This document shows, piece after piece, positions 8,441 through 18,230 of a DNA stretch of 64,000 bases. A model generated the notes under the pieces. It was not told the origin of the DNA and made no database searches. It saw nothing but the letters and a program-made list of their open reading frames with translations. This DNA comes from Bacteroidales bacterium UBA5536 (GTDB lineage Bacteria > Bacteroidota > Bacteroidia > Bacteroidales > F082): the NCBI GenBank assembly GCA_002426795.1, contig DINQ01000008.1, forward strand, positions 124,001-188,000, written 5' to 3'. How positions within the stretch are numbered: the first letter of the stretch is position 1; every line of letters begins with the position of its first letter. The position numbers were made by a program, and so were the translations under genes.

Positions 8441-9812
8441 ATGCCTGAATCTTATGCTTTTTGATTTTCCTGTCAAGTGCCTGCCATGTGATGTTCAATA
8501 ATTTAGCGGCCTTCGATTTATTCATTTTTGTAAACTTCAATGCTTTTTCGATCATCATTTTCTCGGCATATGCCAAATCAAAATTGGTGCTTTTTTCCGG
8601 CGCACGCACAATTTGTTCCTTATTCTGCATAATTGGCAGCAATTCAGGACGTATTAGGTGATCGTCGCACAGAATGATGGCTCTTTCAAGCATATTACGC
8701 AATTCGCGGATGTTTCCCGGAAAATGATATTGCTGTAGGATAAAACTCGTTTCATCTGTAAGCTTCGGTACATCCCGATTCATTCTTGCAGCAAATTGCT
8801 GCAAAAAATACTCAGTCAGAAGCGGCAAATCTTCTTTTCGCTCTCGCAATGGTGGCAATTGAATGACAAAAGTACTGAGGCGATGATATAAATCGCCTCT
8901 AAACTTTTTCTGCTCGGCCATTGTCTCCAGTGGTTGATTTGAAGCTGCAATCACGCGTACGTCAAATGAAATTTGCTTGTGCGCACCTACACGACTCACC
9001 TTGTGTTCTTCGAGTGCACGCAAAAGTTTGGCTTGTTGACCAATAGGCATATCTCCAATCTCATCCAAAAATAATGTGCCTTTATCAGCAATCTCGAACC
9101 ATCCAGCCCGATCATCGGAAGCTCCTGTAAAAGACCCCTTTGTATGGCCAAAAAACTCGCTTTCAAACAAACTGTCGGTGATGGCAGAGCAGTTGACTGA
9201 ATGAAAAACCGACTTATTTCGTTTCGAAAGTAAATGAATGCCATGGGCAACCAATTCTTTACCAGTGCCGCTCTCACCCAAAATTAATACCGAAGTAAAA
9301 TCTGTTTGCGACACTTTTTGCATCATACTTACTACTTCTTTCATCGCGTCACTTTTGCCAATCATGGGCGAACCCAGATTTTTATAAAGTTTGTCTGTTA
9401 GAATCGAGATACTTTTGTTGTAGGCATGCAGCTTCCGCGACAAGTCAACAAAGCGTTGTGTGCGTTGAATGGCATGCTCAATTTCTGTCAGACGAAACGG
9501 TTTTGGGAAATAATCTGTGGCTCCCAAACGCATGGCATCAATCACGCTTTGCATATCGCCATGACCAGAAATCATGATGATCTCAAGATAATTATGTTCC
9601 TTTTTCAGTTTTTTTAGCACTTCCAAACCGTCCATTTCCGGAAGCTTGATATCGATAATGGCTATATCTATCGACTCATCTGTAAGTGTTTGGAATGCTT
9701 CTGATGGTTTAGCTGCTTTGAATACAGTAAACTGCTTTTTGAGAAGAAATTCGGCTATTTCGTCCCGCAATCGTTGCTCGTCATCTAGAATGAGTATTGA
9801 AATAGTTTCCAT
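8439..9812 (-). CDS. Sigma-54-dependent response regulator, NtrC family
   Basis: The 457-residue protein has a receiver domain (1-120; phospho-acceptor Asp54 in AIIDIKLPEMDG), an AAA+ sigma-54 activation domain with Walker A GESGTGKE and the RpoN-contact loop GSFTGA (usually GAFTGA), and a FIS-type helix-turn-helix at the end (NKSKAAKLLNITWQALDRKI). It should activate sigma-54 promoters when phosphorylated. It is transcribed just after the sensor kinase gene with 3 bases between them, so the pair is a cognate two-component system. Targets are not evident. Confidence 0.93.
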   Translation of the reverse strand: METISILILDDEQRLRDEIAEFLLKKQFTVFKAAKPSEAFQTLTDESIDIAIIDIKLPEMDGLEVLKKLKKEHNYLEIIMISGHGDMQSVIDAMRLGATDYFPKPFRLTEIEHAIQRTQRFVDLSRKLHAYNKSISILTDKLYKNLGSPMIGKSDAMKEVVSMMQKVSQTDFTSVLILGESGTGKELVAHGIHLLSKRNKSVFHSVNCSAITDSLFESEFFGHTKGSFTGASDDRAGWFEIADKGTLFLDEIGDMPIGQQAKLLRALEEHKVSRVGAHKQISFDVRVIAASNQPLETMAEQKKFRGDLYHRLSTFVIQLPPLRERKEDLPLLTEYFLQQFAARMNRDVPKLTDETSFILQQYHFPGNIRELRNMLERAIILCDDHLIRPELLPIMQNKEQIVRAPEKSTNFDLAYAEKMMIEKALKFTKMNKSKAAKLLNITWQALDRKIKKHKIQA

Positions 9813-9815
9813 CTG

Positions 9816-12047
9816 CTAATCGTTTTTTGTTTCGGGCAACTGGATCAAAAGGCGTGTATATTCATTCTCTTTGCTATCTACCAAAATATCTCCCTGCATG
9901 CTTTTGATAATGCCATAAGAAATAGAAAGTCCCAATCCTGACCCATCAGCTTGTTTTTTTGTGGAAAAAAAAGGATCAAAAATATTATTGACATGCTTTA
10001 CCGGAATACCAATCCCATTATCAGCCACTTCGATCGTCAGCAAACCAGGTTTACCATATGATTTCACCGATATAGTTTTGCGGTAACCTGAAATCTGTTG
10101 TTTTGCCTTTTGTTCAACAGCATATCTTGCGTTGCTTAACATATTCAGAATCACCTGTTCAAGCTGAAATGCATCACCGGTAGCATACACATGCTGAATT
10201 CCCATGTTAACCTCTAAATCGATTTGGTGATCAATGTAGAGTCGATTTACAAAAGATAATGCATTGTTAATAACCTGATTGATATTGATGATTTCACCTG
10301 CTACAGGGGGAGTATCGCGTGAAAATTCGCGCACATGCTGGATAATTTTCCGAATCCGGTTGATGTCGTCAAACATCAATTGAATTTTTGAACGCAGGTA
10401 CTCATCTGTAACTGACTTATTGTCTGATTCGTATAAAATGTTATCGAGACTGAGTGTTAGTCCTGTCAAGGGCTGATTGACTTCATGTGCAATTCCGGCT
10501 GATAATTCTCCCAGCGATTCGAGTTTTGACTTTTGAATGAGTAATTGCTGCTGCTTTTCCAATCGGTCAAGTTCTTCTTTCACTCTTTCTTCCAGGTTTT
10601 GATTGAGTACACGCAATTCTTCCTCATAGGCTTTGCGGGTATCGATATCCGTCATAAATGTCAATACAGCATTTGAGTCATTCCATGTGATCAGGTTCGA
10701 TTTTAGCTCAACCCATTTGTTTTTGCCCTCAGCAGTAATAATCTGTACGTCGTACGATTCTTCAATCTGTTTGCCATCAAGTCTTTTAAAATGCCTGCCC
10801 AATACCAACTCGCGGTAGTCAGGATGCAGAAAATCAGTAAAAATCTTGCCGATGACCTGCTTTGGCTGATAGCCTGTTGACTCAACGGCTTTAGGATTAA
10901 CAAAATGAATTTTTCCGTTAGCCGACAAGAAAATGCCATCATTGGCATTTTCGAAGATCAAACGATACTTTTCTTCGCTATCTCGCAATAGGTTTTCAGC
11001 CGTCTTCCGCTCGGCAATTTCATTTTCCAGATCGATGGTACGTAAGCGCACACGCTCCTCCAGCTCGGCGTTTAAACGGATGAGTTGCTCATCAGTTTTT
11101 GATCGTTGAATGGCAGCTCCTAGGATATTGGCTGCCGTCATCAAAGTATTGGTCTCAGCCACAGACCAATTCCGTTCATTTATACAGTCATCAAACCCGA
11201 TAAAACCAAACCATTCTTCACCCACAAAAATAGGGACTACCATGATTGATATGATTTCCTGTGCCTGAAGAACCCTTTTCTCCGGCTCAGGAAAATCTTT
11301 GATATTTCCATAAATACTCTTGCGGGCAGATAATTCGGTTCCCCATCTTTTAAATTCGCCGTCGCTTATTAGGGCTGCTTGCAGTTCAGGGTTATCCATT
11401 TGTTGCGAGGTGCCATCCGACACCCATTCAAAAGTTTGAGCGCAATAGGTTTGCTCGTCTTTTTCGAATGCTTCAAAAATATACACCCGACTCACCCGCG
11501 CTGCTTTACCGAGTGTTGAAATGATCTTTAGAATTGATGCCGTTTGATAGCCGTCACGCAAAAGAATTTCAGCAACATCGCTCACTGATTGCAAAATTGC
11601 TTCGTTTCGCAACAAGGCTGCTTCCGCCTGCTTTCGTTTGATCTCCTCTTCAATTATTACCTTTTCGAGTAAGATTTCTCTGGCCTGCGTATTGATAAAC
11701 TCGAATAACTTCTGATTATCAATAGGTTTCAGCAAAAATCCTTTTACACCACTTTCAATTGCTCTGATAAAATAATGCGATTCGCTATAAGCTGAGGTGA
11801 TGCCAATTCTTGCATCTGGTTGAACTTTCTTGATTTTCCTGATCATATCGAGGCCATTCATGACAGGCATCTTGATATCCGTAATGATTAGGTCTGGCTT
11901 GTATTTTAGGTATTTTTCATAGCCTTCTTCTCCGTTTTCGGCAAAGTATAAATGAGCAATTTTATCCTCTAAAATTTTTTCATAGATGGTCCTGAGAATC
12001 TTTTCATCTTCGACGTAAAGCAGGGAAATATTGTGTTGACTCATCAT
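9816..12047 (-). CDS. Receiver-GAF-PAS sensor histidine kinase
   Basis: The protein (about 743 residues) has an N-terminal receiver (phosphorylatable Asp in LIITDIKMPVMNG), a coiled linker, a GAF-like domain (about 150-320), a PAS domain (IFENANDGIFLSANGKIHFV) with PAC, a dimerisation helix with the H-box GIAHEVNQPLTG, and an ATPase domain with VADNGIGIP and GSGLGLSIS. No transmembrane segment is seen, so it senses a cytoplasmic signal. The ATG at 12047 is used because the longer frame starts with TTG. It precedes its likely partner regulator. Confidence 0.9.
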   Translation of the reverse strand: MMSQHNISLLYVEDEKILRTIYEKILEDKIAHLYFAENGEEGYEKYLKYKPDLIITDIKMPVMNGLDMIRKIKKVQPDARIGITSAYSESHYFIRAIESGVKGFLLKPIDNQKLFEFINTQAREILLEKVIIEEEIKRKQAEAALLRNEAILQSVSDVAEILLRDGYQTASILKIISTLGKAARVSRVYIFEAFEKDEQTYCAQTFEWVSDGTSQQMDNPELQAALISDGEFKRWGTELSARKSIYGNIKDFPEPEKRVLQAQEIISIMVVPIFVGEEWFGFIGFDDCINERNWSVAETNTLMTAANILGAAIQRSKTDEQLIRLNAELEERVRLRTIDLENEIAERKTAENLLRDSEEKYRLIFENANDGIFLSANGKIHFVNPKAVESTGYQPKQVIGKIFTDFLHPDYRELVLGRHFKRLDGKQIEESYDVQIITAEGKNKWVELKSNLITWNDSNAVLTFMTDIDTRKAYEEELRVLNQNLEERVKEELDRLEKQQQLLIQKSKLESLGELSAGIAHEVNQPLTGLTLSLDNILYESDNKSVTDEYLRSKIQLMFDDINRIRKIIQHVREFSRDTPPVAGEIININQVINNALSFVNRLYIDHQIDLEVNMGIQHVYATGDAFQLEQVILNMLSNARYAVEQKAKQQISGYRKTISVKSYGKPGLLTIEVADNGIGIPVKHVNNIFDPFFSTKKQADGSGLGLSISYGIIKSMQGDILVDSKENEYTRLLIQLPETKND

Positions 12048-12065
12048 ACTAATCAAATCAAGTAG

Positions 12066-13286
12066 TTAGTGAAACTTTTTTTCGCCAGCCTCAATGCGAG
12101 TTTGTAGATGGTTTTCGTAAGGAGGAATCGGACACGACCATCTGCTATCGTAGGCACAATAGGGATTATAACATCTGTTCATGTCGAGCACAATTGAATC
12201 GGCATCCGGAATTTTCAGATCAAGATACCTGCCGCCTCCATAAGTTGATTTTGCATTTGTGAGATCTTTAAACGGAATGAAAAGATATTTGCTTCCGGGA
12301 TTTTTGGCCAAATGCTCTAAATTCTGATACGCAGTCAGCTGATAAACCGTATCTCTCAATCTGAAGGATAAATGAGCGTATTGGCGGTATTCAGGTTCAC
12401 GAGTCGTGCTTGTCGGCATTTTAAATGAGGGTTGAGATGTATCTATCTCGAAAGAGGCGTGCAACACGTAGTCGTGATCAACAGGGAAATAGGGGAGACC
12501 TCTAAAATATTTGACCGCTGTGTCGTTGAGTGGCGATGTTTCTTTCTTGTCGAAATAGCGGTCCTTCTCATATCGTTCATTTTGAATCATATCGATATAC
12601 TTTCCTTGCACGATCAATTTTGAAACCATCTTTTTATCCGGATAAAAGAAGAAACGTGCATAAACATATGAAGTCAGTTCGCCAAAAACTGTTCTGAAAC
12701 CACGGCTACTCTTGTACCAATCGCCCGGAACAAAAGAAGGGTCGTCGTCAGCAACCAAGCCTTTAATTCTGTCTCCAAAAACTTTTTCAAACATCATGTA
12801 CGATCTTCGGGCATGAGATCCCATGCTATACAAATCAAAATCAGCATGATGAAGTCCCATTGAATCCAGTTTCATTTCGAGTGCAACAGCAGTAGAGTAC
12901 GTCCTGTCCCGTTGAATCGTGGTCGGAATGTGAACCCGGTAAATGGTGTCTTTAAAAAACATCTCTTTCATACTTCTGGCTGTTGCATCAGCCATATTAG
13001 AATAGGGTGAAGCAAAGGTCCATTGTTCGATTGGTATACCGGTAACAATCATGTATTTGTATTGTTTCTCGCGATAGAAAGCAATGGCATTCCTCAGGCC
13101 CTGATCAGGAATCCAGCCTTCAACAACTAGCACTTTCGTACTCGTTGGAATTTCCTCGTTTAAAAAAGGATAGGTCGCTTTCAGTAACCCGTAAAAAACG
13201 CCAGTCAACAACACTAAAAATAATAACCAGCCCCAGATGGTTGGAACAGGAACAGATCGATATCTAATTAACCTGAATTTCATCAT
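12066..13286 (-). CDS. Membrane-anchored DUF218-DUF1684 fusion protein
   Basis: One membrane span (about 15-36) is followed by an ElyC/SanA/YdcF-like DUF218 domain (KVLVVEGWIPDQGLRNAI, YMIVTGIP, RTYSTAVALEMKL) and then a complete C-terminal DUF1684 domain with FKDLTNAKSTYGGGRYL and the Cys-containing NPYCAYDSRWSCPIPPYEN. The two domains are normally separate proteins. DUF218 proteins act in envelope homeostasis; the function of DUF1684 is not established. The gene is divergent from pdxH and lies upstream of the two-component genes on the same strand. Confidence 0.8.
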   Translation of the reverse strand: MMKFRLIRYRSVPVPTIWGWLLFLVLLTGVFYGLLKATYPFLNEEIPTSTKVLVVEGWIPDQGLRNAIAFYREKQYKYMIVTGIPIEQWTFASPYSNMADATARSMKEMFFKDTIYRVHIPTTIQRDRTYSTAVALEMKLDSMGLHHADFDLYSMGSHARRSYMMFEKVFGDRIKGLVADDDPSFVPGDWYKSSRGFRTVFGELTSYVYARFFFYPDKKMVSKLIVQGKYIDMIQNERYEKDRYFDKKETSPLNDTAVKYFRGLPYFPVDHDYVLHASFEIDTSQPSFKMPTSTTREPEYRQYAHLSFRLRDTVYQLTAYQNLEHLAKNPGSKYLFIPFKDLTNAKSTYGGGRYLDLKIPDADSIVLDMNRCYNPYCAYDSRWSCPIPPYENHLQTRIEAGEKKFH

Positions 13287-13311
13287 CAATGAATTAATGC
13301 TGCAAGTTAAT

Positions 13312-13319
13312 TATTTTTG
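13312..13319 (+). promoter_or_regulatory. -7 promoter element of pdxH
   Basis: TATTTTTG, matching TAnnTTTG, lies 12 bases before the ATG at 13332. The implied transcript has a very short leader. Confidence 0.45.
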
Positions 13320-13331
13320 CAAGAAAAGCGT

Positions 13332-13961
13332 ATGGCAAATTACCACAACCAAAGGATTGAATATGGAAAATTTCGTTTGGAAAAGTCAAAATTGACCCCC
13401 GATCCGTTCGCCCTTTTTAAAACCTGGTTTCAGGAAGCACTCAAAGCTAATATCCCTGATGCCAATGCGATGGTTGTATCCACCTGTTTGAACAACGCAC
13501 CTTCATCGCGGATTACCTTGCTCAAAGAAATTTCTGAAGGAGGTTTTGTCTTCTACACAAATTATAACAGCCGCAAAGGCTATGAAATTGCACAAAATCC
13601 GAAAGTTTCATTGTTGTTTTTTTGGCAAAGTTTGGAACGTCAGGTTCGTGTTGAAGGGTCAGCAACGAAAGTGAAAGAATCAGAGTCTGAAACATACTTC
13701 AACAGCCGTCCAGCTGAGAGCAGAATAGCGGCCATCGTTTCTCCACAAAGTAAAATTATTGCGCACAAAGAGACCCTATTAAAAGAGTATCAGGAATTAC
13801 TCGCACAAAACAAACCACTCAATCGTCCCGATCATTGGGGAGGCTATCGCGTAATCCCACACTATTTTGAGTATTGGCAGGGTGGCGAAAACCGACTCCA
13901 TGATCGATTTTCCTATTTACTTGAAGGAGATTCCTGGAACATTCAACAGTTAGCTCCCTGA
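13332..13961 (+). CDS. pdxH: Pyridoxamine 5'-phosphate oxidase
   Basis: The 209-residue protein shows PdxH signatures: ANAMVVSTCLNNAPSSRITLLK, GFVFYTNYNSRKGYEI, RPAESRIAAIVSPQS, and the C-terminal WGGYRVIPHYFEYWQGG with RLHDRF. It oxidises pyridoxamine and pyridoxine 5'-phosphate to PLP using FMN. The start at 13332 fits the family N-terminus; the frame continues a few codons upstream only through a TTG inside the -7 promoter element. Confidence 0.95.
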   Translation: MANYHNQRIEYGKFRLEKSKLTPDPFALFKTWFQEALKANIPDANAMVVSTCLNNAPSSRITLLKEISEGGFVFYTNYNSRKGYEIAQNPKVSLLFFWQSLERQVRVEGSATKVKESESETYFNSRPAESRIAAIVSPQSKIIAHKETLLKEYQELLAQNKPLNRPDHWGGYRVIPHYFEYWQGGENRLHDRFSYLLEGDSWNIQQLAP

Positions 13962-13970
13962 TTCAGTGAT

Positions 13971-14231
13971 TTAACTACCAAGTTTTTCTATTGAAATAAC
14001 TGGTTTCTGCGGAATTTCAGGTGAAGATGCTTGCTGCGCCAGCGCATTCATTTCGTCCACAAAACGCTGTACAGCAATATCATCGTATCCTTTTTCTTTT
14101 GCAGCTTCTTCCAGTGTACCCCAGATTGGTTCGCCACAGGCAATACACTTAATGTGTTGTTCCATCAAATACTTGACACTGAAGGGAAATCTGTTTACAA
14201 GTTCTTCTATTTCAATATCTTTTGTAATCAT
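13971..14231 (-). CDS. DUF1858 domain protein
   Basis: This 86-residue protein carries the DUF1858 pattern: an N-terminal helix with ELVNRFPFSVKYLMEQ, then CIACGEPIWGTLEEAAKEKGY. DUF1858 domains occur alone or with hybrid-cluster and iron-sulfur proteins, and the CxxC may bind metal or be redox active. The role is unknown. It is convergent with pdxH and divergent from the following symporter. Confidence 0.8.
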   Translation of the reverse strand: MITKDIEIEELVNRFPFSVKYLMEQHIKCIACGEPIWGTLEEAAKEKGYDDIAVQRFVDEMNALAQQASSPEIPQKPVISIEKLGS

Positions 14232-14379
14232 TTCTTTAAGTTTTGTTTTAATATTCGGAAAAGAACCAAACTGTTAAAAGACAGAATAAACCATTTTATT
14301 GCTATTTCTTTCAATTTTGTAAATTTAGCCTCAAAATTACTTTTTCTGTTCGAAAATTTGAAATTTCAAAATCGAAAAC

Positions 14380-15849
14380 ATGGAACAACAAGGACAGCTG
14401 CTAATTGTGATGTTGATTTACATTGGTTTGTTGATTATCTGGGGAATTTACCAAGGTAGAAAAGTGAAAAACGAAGCTGATTATGCCATTGCAGGGAGAC
14501 AGCTGCCAGGATGGGTAGCTGCCCTCTCCGAAAGGGCTACAGGCGAAAGCAGTTGGGCATTGCTTGGATTACCCGGAGCAGCCTATGCCATGGGACTTAC
14601 CGAAATCTGGACAGCATTAGGTTGTGTTGCCGGGATTGTTGTTGCCTGGGCTTTGTTAGCATGGCGACTCCGAGATGCTGCCGAGAAATTTAATTTGTCA
14701 ACCTATACAGAATTCATCGCAGCCAGACATTCCGAGACCGCTCAGGCTATCAAATTGGTTTCGAGTGCCGCCATCGTATTTTTCTTTTTCTTCTACGTTG
14801 GCGCTCAGTTTCTTGGAGGTGGAAAAACTTTGTTCTCTATGTTTGATATTGACCCCAACCTGGGCATGCTAATCACCGCTGCTATTATTGTTCCTTACAC
14901 CATTTATGGCGGATTCAGAAGTGTGGTTTATACAGATGTTATACAGGCGATTGTGATGATAACGGCCTTAATCATTGGGCCAATTGTTGGTTTGATCTAT
15001 TTAGGCAACCATCCTGAGACCTTTGCTTCAGGAATTCAGGAAGCAATTACAAACTCAGGTCCAACCTACAAATCTTTGGTTGGTGGTGCATCTGGATTTT
15101 CGGCCGGGGTCGTTATTGTTGGTGGATTTTCGTGGTTTTTTGGGTATTTGGGCGGACAACCCCAACTTTCTATGCGATTTATGGCCATATCTGATGCCAA
15201 ACAGGCAAAAAAGGCAAGGAATGTTGGTATTGTGTGGACACTTATCGCCTATATTGGAGCACTGATGATTGGCTGGATTGGTTTGGCAATTTTTGGTCCG
15301 ACCGGTTTAACCGATCAGGAATATGTGATGCCAGAAGTCATGTTGACGATTTTTCCGCCTGTTGTTGCCTCCATCTTGATCACCGGTGCCATAGCTGCCA
15401 TGATTTCTACAGCCGATTCGCTATTGATCCTCAGCGCCACTGAATTCTCGGAAAACCTGCTAAAGCCTTTGCTAAAAAAATTGAAACAGCCAATTAAAAA
15501 TCCCTTGTTGCAAAGCAGAATTGTGACTGCTTTACTTGCAATTGTAGCATTAATCCTGGCATGGAAAGTAGAAGCAACACTTATTTTTACACTCGTTAGC
15601 TATGTTTGGGCTGGTATTGGAGGCACTTTCTCGATCGTGATTTTGCTCACCCTTAGCTGGAAGAAGTATCATGGGCGTGCTGTTATTGCTACTATTATTG
15701 CCGGATTATCTTTCACCATCATATGGATTGCTACTAAGATGGATCAGGAAGTGCCGGCACGGCTACTCACTTTTTTTGTAGCCCTTGTTGTAGCTGTCGC
15801 AGCCACCTATTTAATTCCTAAAAAAGGGGAGAAACCTCAAGCCAACTAG
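14380..15849 (+). CDS. putP: Sodium/proline symporter (PutP-like, SSS family)
   Basis: The 489-residue membrane protein has about 13 predicted spans and SSS hallmarks: DYAIAGRQLPGWVAALSERATGESSW, the Gly-rich YTIYGGFRSVVYTDVIQA, and MISTADSLLILSATEFSEN. It imports proline, or a closely related solute, with sodium through the inner membrane. Substrate assignment rests on overall resemblance to PutP. It stands alone, with no catabolic gene beside it. Confidence 0.85.
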   Translation: MEQQGQLLIVMLIYIGLLIIWGIYQGRKVKNEADYAIAGRQLPGWVAALSERATGESSWALLGLPGAAYAMGLTEIWTALGCVAGIVVAWALLAWRLRDAAEKFNLSTYTEFIAARHSETAQAIKLVSSAAIVFFFFFYVGAQFLGGGKTLFSMFDIDPNLGMLITAAIIVPYTIYGGFRSVVYTDVIQAIVMITALIIGPIVGLIYLGNHPETFASGIQEAITNSGPTYKSLVGGASGFSAGVVIVGGFSWFFGYLGGQPQLSMRFMAISDAKQAKKARNVGIVWTLIAYIGALMIGWIGLAIFGPTGLTDQEYVMPEVMLTIFPPVVASILITGAIAAMISTADSLLILSATEFSENLLKPLLKKLKQPIKNPLLQSRIVTALLAIVALILAWKVEATLIFTLVSYVWAGIGGTFSIVILLTLSWKKYHGRAVIATIIAGLSFTIIWIATKMDQEVPARLLTFFVALVVAVAATYLIPKKGEKPQAN

Positions 15850-15855
15850 TTCTGC

Positions 15856-17415
15856 CTATCTAGCCTGATGCTGCGGGCGTAAAAGGTCATTTACCGTTTT
15901 CACCGGATTGAAAGTGATGATGGGTGTTTCTACAAAAACAGTAATCCAGTCAGCCATGGCACCATTCCAGAGACCAGGCAGCTCAAGCGCTTTCAGACTC
16001 TTTCCATCTTTCGATTTCTCGGAAATAAACCCTGTTTCGGGGTCCACAAAATCAGGCAAATGAAATTTCTTGCCCCGAAAGTCATAGGTTCCACAAACGA
16101 GATCGACAGGATTGAAATGTGTAGCGTTCTTTACATGTTTGGTTTGCTCTGGGTTCTTCAAATCCATTTGCGATGATTCAACAATCTGAAGAGACAACAC
16201 ACCTTCTGCATTTCGAACCCAATAAGGTCCTCCGCCCGGCTCGCCTTCGTTGCGCACCATTCCACATATTCTTATTGGGCGGTTGAGCTTTTCAAAGAGA
16301 TAATCGACTTTCTCAATATCGCTGTATCCCTCATAGGCATTCGAAATGTTAATCATCAGCCTCTTCTCAGCAAAAATCATAATTTCTTCTAATTCAGCCT
16401 GATCTAGATTTCCTGTGTCCAACAAATCGAGGTACTCAAAGGTTTTCTGTTGCAGGTCGAGTAAAAGTCCACCAATGGCCTTTTTATAGCGATAAGTTTC
16501 TTCACGCAAGACATCGGGCACGATATTGTCAATGTTTTTAATAAAAATGATTTCTTCGTCTAAATCATTCAGATTTTCAATCAAAGCACCATGACCTCCG
16601 GGTCTAAACAGCAGTGAGTTATCGGTATTTCTGAAAGGCTTATTTTCCATGTCAACTGCAATAGTGTCAGTCGATGGTTTTTGCTCCGAGAAATGAATGT
16701 TAAGCTTCACTCCAAATTTATCTTCATATTTTTTCCTGACCTTCCTGATTACTTCGTCGAATCGCTTTCTGTGCTCAGGAGATATCGTAAAATGGACACT
16801 GGAAATATTTTCCTTGTCGGTGCTATAAACAGCTGCTTCTACAAGATGCTCCTCTAAAGCGTAGCGATTTCCATCAGCATAATGATGAAATTTAAGCAAG
16901 GCTTTAGGCTGGTTTCCATAATTTAATCCATCCTCGTTCAACAATTTCTCCACAATTTCTACCAGCTCACCTTTTGCGGTTTTTTGCTCGATGGAAGTGC
17001 CTTGCTGAAGAAATATTTTGTTCAAATCGTCGTAGAACGCAAAATCATTTAGATGTGCAAAAAAGTAGGCAGCAGTGCCAAAGGCGGCATTTTTATCTAT
17101 AAAATTTTCGGGAATAGGTTTATTTTTATACTCCTCCACAAATTCGAACAAATGCTTGAACATGCGACTTGCAGCACCTGATGCCGGTACAAACTTCAGA
17201 ATTGAATAATCGGCTTTATTCTCCTCAAAAAAATCGATCAATTCATTCAGTTTTGCATTGTCAAGTACTAGAATACCGTGTTCAGGTGTTGCAGGAGCTT
17301 CCAGTTGTATATAGGGAAAGCCCTTTTTGAATTGGTTAACTTGCGTAACAATTTGTTTTTCATTGATACCTTTTTGCAGCAAGAGTTGCTTATCGTTTTC
17401 GTTGAGGAAAGTCAT
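15856..17415 (-). CDS. DUF4301 family protein
   Basis: The 519-residue soluble protein begins MTFLNENDKQLLLQKG and contains LKFVPASGAASRMFKHLF, LLFRPGGHGALIENLNDL and RNEGEPGGGPYWV. These blocks match the Bacteroidota DUF4301 family as I recall it. Several glycine-rich loops and GGHGAL resemble nucleotide- or sugar-phosphate-binding segments, but the reaction is not established. The start at 17415 is chosen over a longer frame whose N-terminus is an unrelated hydrophobic stretch. Confidence 0.75.
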   Translation of the reverse strand: MTFLNENDKQLLLQKGINEKQIVTQVNQFKKGFPYIQLEAPATPEHGILVLDNAKLNELIDFFEENKADYSILKFVPASGAASRMFKHLFEFVEEYKNKPIPENFIDKNAAFGTAAYFFAHLNDFAFYDDLNKIFLQQGTSIEQKTAKGELVEIVEKLLNEDGLNYGNQPKALLKFHHYADGNRYALEEHLVEAAVYSTDKENISSVHFTISPEHRKRFDEVIRKVRKKYEDKFGVKLNIHFSEQKPSTDTIAVDMENKPFRNTDNSLLFRPGGHGALIENLNDLDEEIIFIKNIDNIVPDVLREETYRYKKAIGGLLLDLQQKTFEYLDLLDTGNLDQAELEEIMIFAEKRLMINISNAYEGYSDIEKVDYLFEKLNRPIRICGMVRNEGEPGGGPYWVRNAEGVLSLQIVESSQMDLKNPEQTKHVKNATHFNPVDLVCGTYDFRGKKFHLPDFVDPETGFISEKSKDGKSLKALELPGLWNGAMADWITVFVETPIITFNPVKTVNDLLRPQHQAR

Positions 17416-17687
17416 GATTTTGTTTTTTGAAATGAATACCAAAAATAAGAAAATACCAAGCAACCATAATGCTCATTTGCATTTTATTCAGGTTAATTTA
17501 TTTGAGCAATTAGCATTCGCTCATTTTTAAAAATCAGTTTTAATCAAACTCGCAGGCTTTGAATCAACTGCAGTTTCATGATCTCAGTTTTCAAAACACG
17601 AAAAACAGAAAGGCGAGATTTTGACAAAAAACTCAAAATAATTTTGGAATTTGATTGAAAAAAAATTGTACTTTTGCCGGACTTTTA

Positions 17688-17771
17688 GCCCAGGTGGCGG
17701 AATTGGTAGACGCGCATGGTTGAGGGCCATGTTCCGGTTACGGAGTGCAAGTTCGATTCTTGTCCTGGGCA
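17688..17771 (+). tRNA. tRNA-Leu (GAG)
   Basis: The acceptor stem pairs GCCCAGG with CCTGGGC, the D arm is GGCGGAATTGGTAGACGCG, and the anticodon loop TTGAGGG gives anticodon GAG. A long class II variable arm is present. The CCA end is not encoded. Confidence 0.95.
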
Positions 17772-17793
17772 CTGTTTTTTGAAGGGTGTTTTA

Positions 17794-17877
17794 GCCCAAG
17801 TGGCGGAATTGGTAGACGCGCTACATTCAGGGTGTAGTGAGCGAACGCTCGTGAAGGTTCGAGTCCTTTCTTGGGCA
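17794..17877 (+). tRNA. tRNA-Leu (CAG)
   Basis: The acceptor stem pairs GCCCAAG with CTTGGGC, and the anticodon loop TTCAGGG gives anticodon CAG. It is 22 bases after the tRNA-Leu(GAG) gene and nearly identical to it in the D arm, so the pair probably arose by tandem duplication. Confidence 0.95.
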
Positions 17878-17890
17878 CTTTTTAAAACGT

Positions 17891-17928
17891 AAGGGATTGA
17901 TAATAAATATATTATCAATCCCTTTTTT
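17891..17928 (+). terminator. Terminator after the tRNA-Leu pair
   Basis: A perfect 15-base inverted repeat (AAGGGATTGATAATA and its complement) is followed by six Ts. Confidence 0.85.
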
Positions 17929-18228
17929 ATGGCATGACAAATTGCATGACAGATTTTTCACTTTTTTTCTGTTCGTTTCTGGTATTAACAAGTAAACCAG
18001 AAATTTCGTAAAAGTTAAATAATAGCTATTTGTAAGTTTATTCAAGCAAAAGCTTTGGTTAAATTTTTAGCTTGATTAGGTTAAAAAGCCTGTCATTCAA
18101 CGCTGTCATATTTCATTTTTGAAAAGATGCTATTTAATTGAAAATATTCCTGAACTATCTTGAATAATGGCTTGTCTCGTTTGCATTTTGTTCTAAATTT
18201 GTGGCACGAATATTAATTTGGTAACACG
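17929..18228. other. Intergenic region upstream of nikR
   Basis: Three hundred bases, AT-rich, without a credible reading frame. It holds the nikR promoter and operator-like repeats at its right end. A short direct repeat of GCATGACA occurs near 17932 and 17943. Nothing else recognisable was seen. Confidence 0.5.
18172..18201 (+). promoter_or_regulatory. nikR promoter
   Basis: TTG at 18172-18174 and TAAATTTG at 18194-18201 are separated by 19 bases, a textbook Bacteroidota promoter (TTTG-19/21-TAnnTTTG). The -7 element touches the first operator-like repeat, so a bound repressor would cover the transcription start. Confidence 0.7.
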
Positions 18229-18230
18229 AT
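18201..18230 (+). promoter_or_regulatory. Operator-like direct repeats upstream of nikR
   Basis: GTGGCACGAA at 18201 and GTAACACGAT at 18221 are exactly 20 bases apart, two helical turns, spanning the predicted transcription start and the nikR ATG. The same motif with the same spacing occurs downstream of nikR. Confidence 0.6.

Noticed and set aside
17584..18045. Leftward reading frames across the tRNA-Leu pair
   Set aside because: They are read through the antisense of tRNA genes (the well-known QESNLH-type artefact) and have no independent coding evidence.
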